Below are positions 51,605 through 53,868 of a DNA stretch of 53,868 bases, in pieces. The notes under the pieces are model-generated. The model searched no databases. It was not told where the DNA came from and worked only from the letters and a program-made list of their open reading frames with translations. The stretch covers positions 1 through 53,868 of the forward strand of contig JAKLFE010000030.1 in assembly GCA_022711355.1 (NCBI GenBank), written 5' to 3'. The first letter of the stretch is position 1; each line of letters starts with the position of its first letter. The position numbers and the translations under genes are program-made. This DNA comes from Spirochaetota bacterium (GTDB lineage: Bacteria > Spirochaetota > Spirochaetia > Treponematales > Rectinemataceae).

Positions 51605-52423
51605 CTAGCCCCTGCTCCAGCGGCTCGCCCGGCTCGTCCCTTCGCCGAAGAAGCGGCGGAGGGCCTGTTCCATCGCCCGGTCGAAGAAGGCCCAATCGTG
51701 GGCCCCCTCCCACTCCCGGTAGTCCGGAGCGAAGCCGAGAGCCTCGAGCTCGCCCTTGAAACGGCGGTTGTCCTCGAGGAAGGCGTCGGAGCTCCCGCAG
51801 GCCAGGAAGAGCTCGGGCCGCGGGCCCTTCGCCGCGGCTTCCCGCGCCAGGGCGAGGAGCTCGTTCCCCGGGTCGCGCTCGAGGCCCGGCCCGAAGGCGG
51901 CCGCGAAGTCGTTGAGCAGGCGCTCCCCGAAGCGCTGCCTGAGCTCCTCGCTTCCCGCCTGCTCGCGCATCAGGTCCAGGCCCTCGCCGAGGAAGAGACA
52001 GGCCGAGGAGAAGGCCGCGCAGGCCCCGAAGGACTCGGGCCGGGACAGGGCGCACTTCAGGGCCCCGTAGCCTCCCATGGAGGCGCCCATGACCAGGGTA
52101 TCCTCCCGGCCCGAGGGGAGCTTGAAAAGCGCTCGGCAGACCGCGGGCAGCTCCTCGGCGACGTAGCCGAAGAAGCGCTGGCCGTAGGCCATGTCGGCGT
52201 AGAAGCTCCGGGCGGCCTCCGGCATCACGAAGACCGCCCCGTAGCGCTCCGCGTAGGCGGGCAGCATCGTGTAGTCGAGCCAGTCCCCGCTCCGGCCCGA
52301 GAGCCCGTGGAGGAGGTAGACGACCTTCGCGGGCGCCTCGCCCAGGCCGGCGTTCGGCGCGAGGAGGGAGAGCCCCGTCTCCATCTCCAAGGCCTTCGAG
52401 AAGAAATGGCCGCGCAGTATCAT
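51605..52423 (-). CDS. Esterase-D-like serine hydrolase
   Basis: 272 residues. VVYLLHGLSGRSGDW gives the oxyanion region, GASMGGYGA the nucleophile S115, CGSSDAFLEDN the acid and GAHDWAFF the histidine. This is the putative esterase family (esterase D, tributyrin esterase, S-formylglutathione hydrolase-like). No signal peptide, so it acts inside the cell on a small ester. It follows EttA by 39 bases in the same direction and may share its message. Confidence 0.88.
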   Translation of the reverse strand: MILRGHFFSKALEMETGLSLLAPNAGLGEAPAKVVYLLHGLSGRSGDWLDYTMLPAYAERYGAVFVMPEAARSFYADMAYGQRFFGYVAEELPAVCRALFKLPSGREDTLVMGASMGGYGALKCALSRPESFGACAAFSSACLFLGEGLDLMREQAGSEELRQRFGERLLNDFAAAFGPGLERDPGNELLALAREAAAKGPRPELFLACGSSDAFLEDNRRFKGELEALGFAPDYREWEGAHDWAFFDRAMEQALRRFFGEGTSRASRWSRG

Positions 52424-52462
52424 GCGGACTCCAGGTAGCGGGGCGAGCGGGGCCCCGGGATT

Positions 52463-53868
<1,406 letters not shown>

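Overview
The window is very GC-rich (roughly 70 %) bacterial chromosome with dense genes and many stop/start overlaps. I see no rRNA, tRNA, CRISPR array, insertion sequence or prophage. The best guess for the source is a free-living or host-associated member of the Spirochaetota with unusually high GC. The basis is the form of UvrC, the secreted LamG-type protein, a six-helix chemoreceptor without a periplasmic domain, TPR lipoproteins and many cyclase/GGDEF/hybrid-kinase genes. This is an inference from gene style, not proof. Both edges cut genes: a secreted LamG-like protein on the left and the ABC-F ATPase EttA on the right.

Layout. (1) 1-3045: a secreted LamG-like protein and, divergently, uvrC. 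(2) 3083-18338: one 15-kb minus-strand operon, read from high to low coordinates. It encodes an oligopeptide-type ABC importer (oppA, B, C, D, F), an M18 aminopeptidase, a thiamine-diphosphate enzyme, a Gfo/Idh/MocA oxidoreductase, three DUF885-related putative metallohydrolases, a GntR/FCD regulator and a creatininase-family amidohydrolase. (3) 18592-22062: a secreted family-9 pectate-lyase-like protein and a small secreted partner. (4) 22228-28580: a TPR lipoprotein, a membrane adenylate/guanylate cyclase, a 7TM-PAS-GGDEF diguanylate cyclase and a DHH-CBS phosphoesterase. (5) 28646-33396: a YgjP-like metallopeptidase, transketolase, a soluble GGDEF protein and a MarC membrane protein. (6) 33557-41030: a sensory cluster made of an orphan solute-binding lipoprotein, a hybrid histidine kinase, a REC-HD-GYP gene broken by one in-frame amber codon, and a REC-PAS-HisKA_2 kinase. 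(7) 41056-49121: a WYL regulator, an EamA exporter, DinB-like, lipocalin-like and alpha/beta-hydrolase proteins, an OmpR-type two-component pair and an AraC/GyrI-like regulator pair. (8) 49309-53868: TrmO-like methyltransferase, chemoreceptor, esterase and EttA.

The most interesting unit is the 3083-18338 operon. It looks like a dedicated import and breakdown route for a peptide-like or amide-containing compound. A 14-bp perfect palindrome inside its main promoter is a candidate operator for the encoded GntR regulator, which also has its own strong internal promoter. The three DUF885-type proteins are unusual: two short paralogues keep an HExFPGH motif, whereas the long one has HHGGAGH and so lacks the expected catalytic glutamate. 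A second point is the single-base-like nonsense codon in the HD-GYP gene, in a cluster otherwise built to turn an extracellular ligand into phosphorelay and cyclic-di-GMP output.

Several genes (uvrC, the DHH-CBS gene, the 31624 GGDEF gene) start within about 5-11 bases of a good -10 box and lack a Shine-Dalgarno sequence, which suggests leaderless transcripts. Two near-identical copies of a 55-bp GC-rich element lie 15.5 kb apart, flanking the large operon. All functional statements rest on reading motifs and gene order; no database search was possible.
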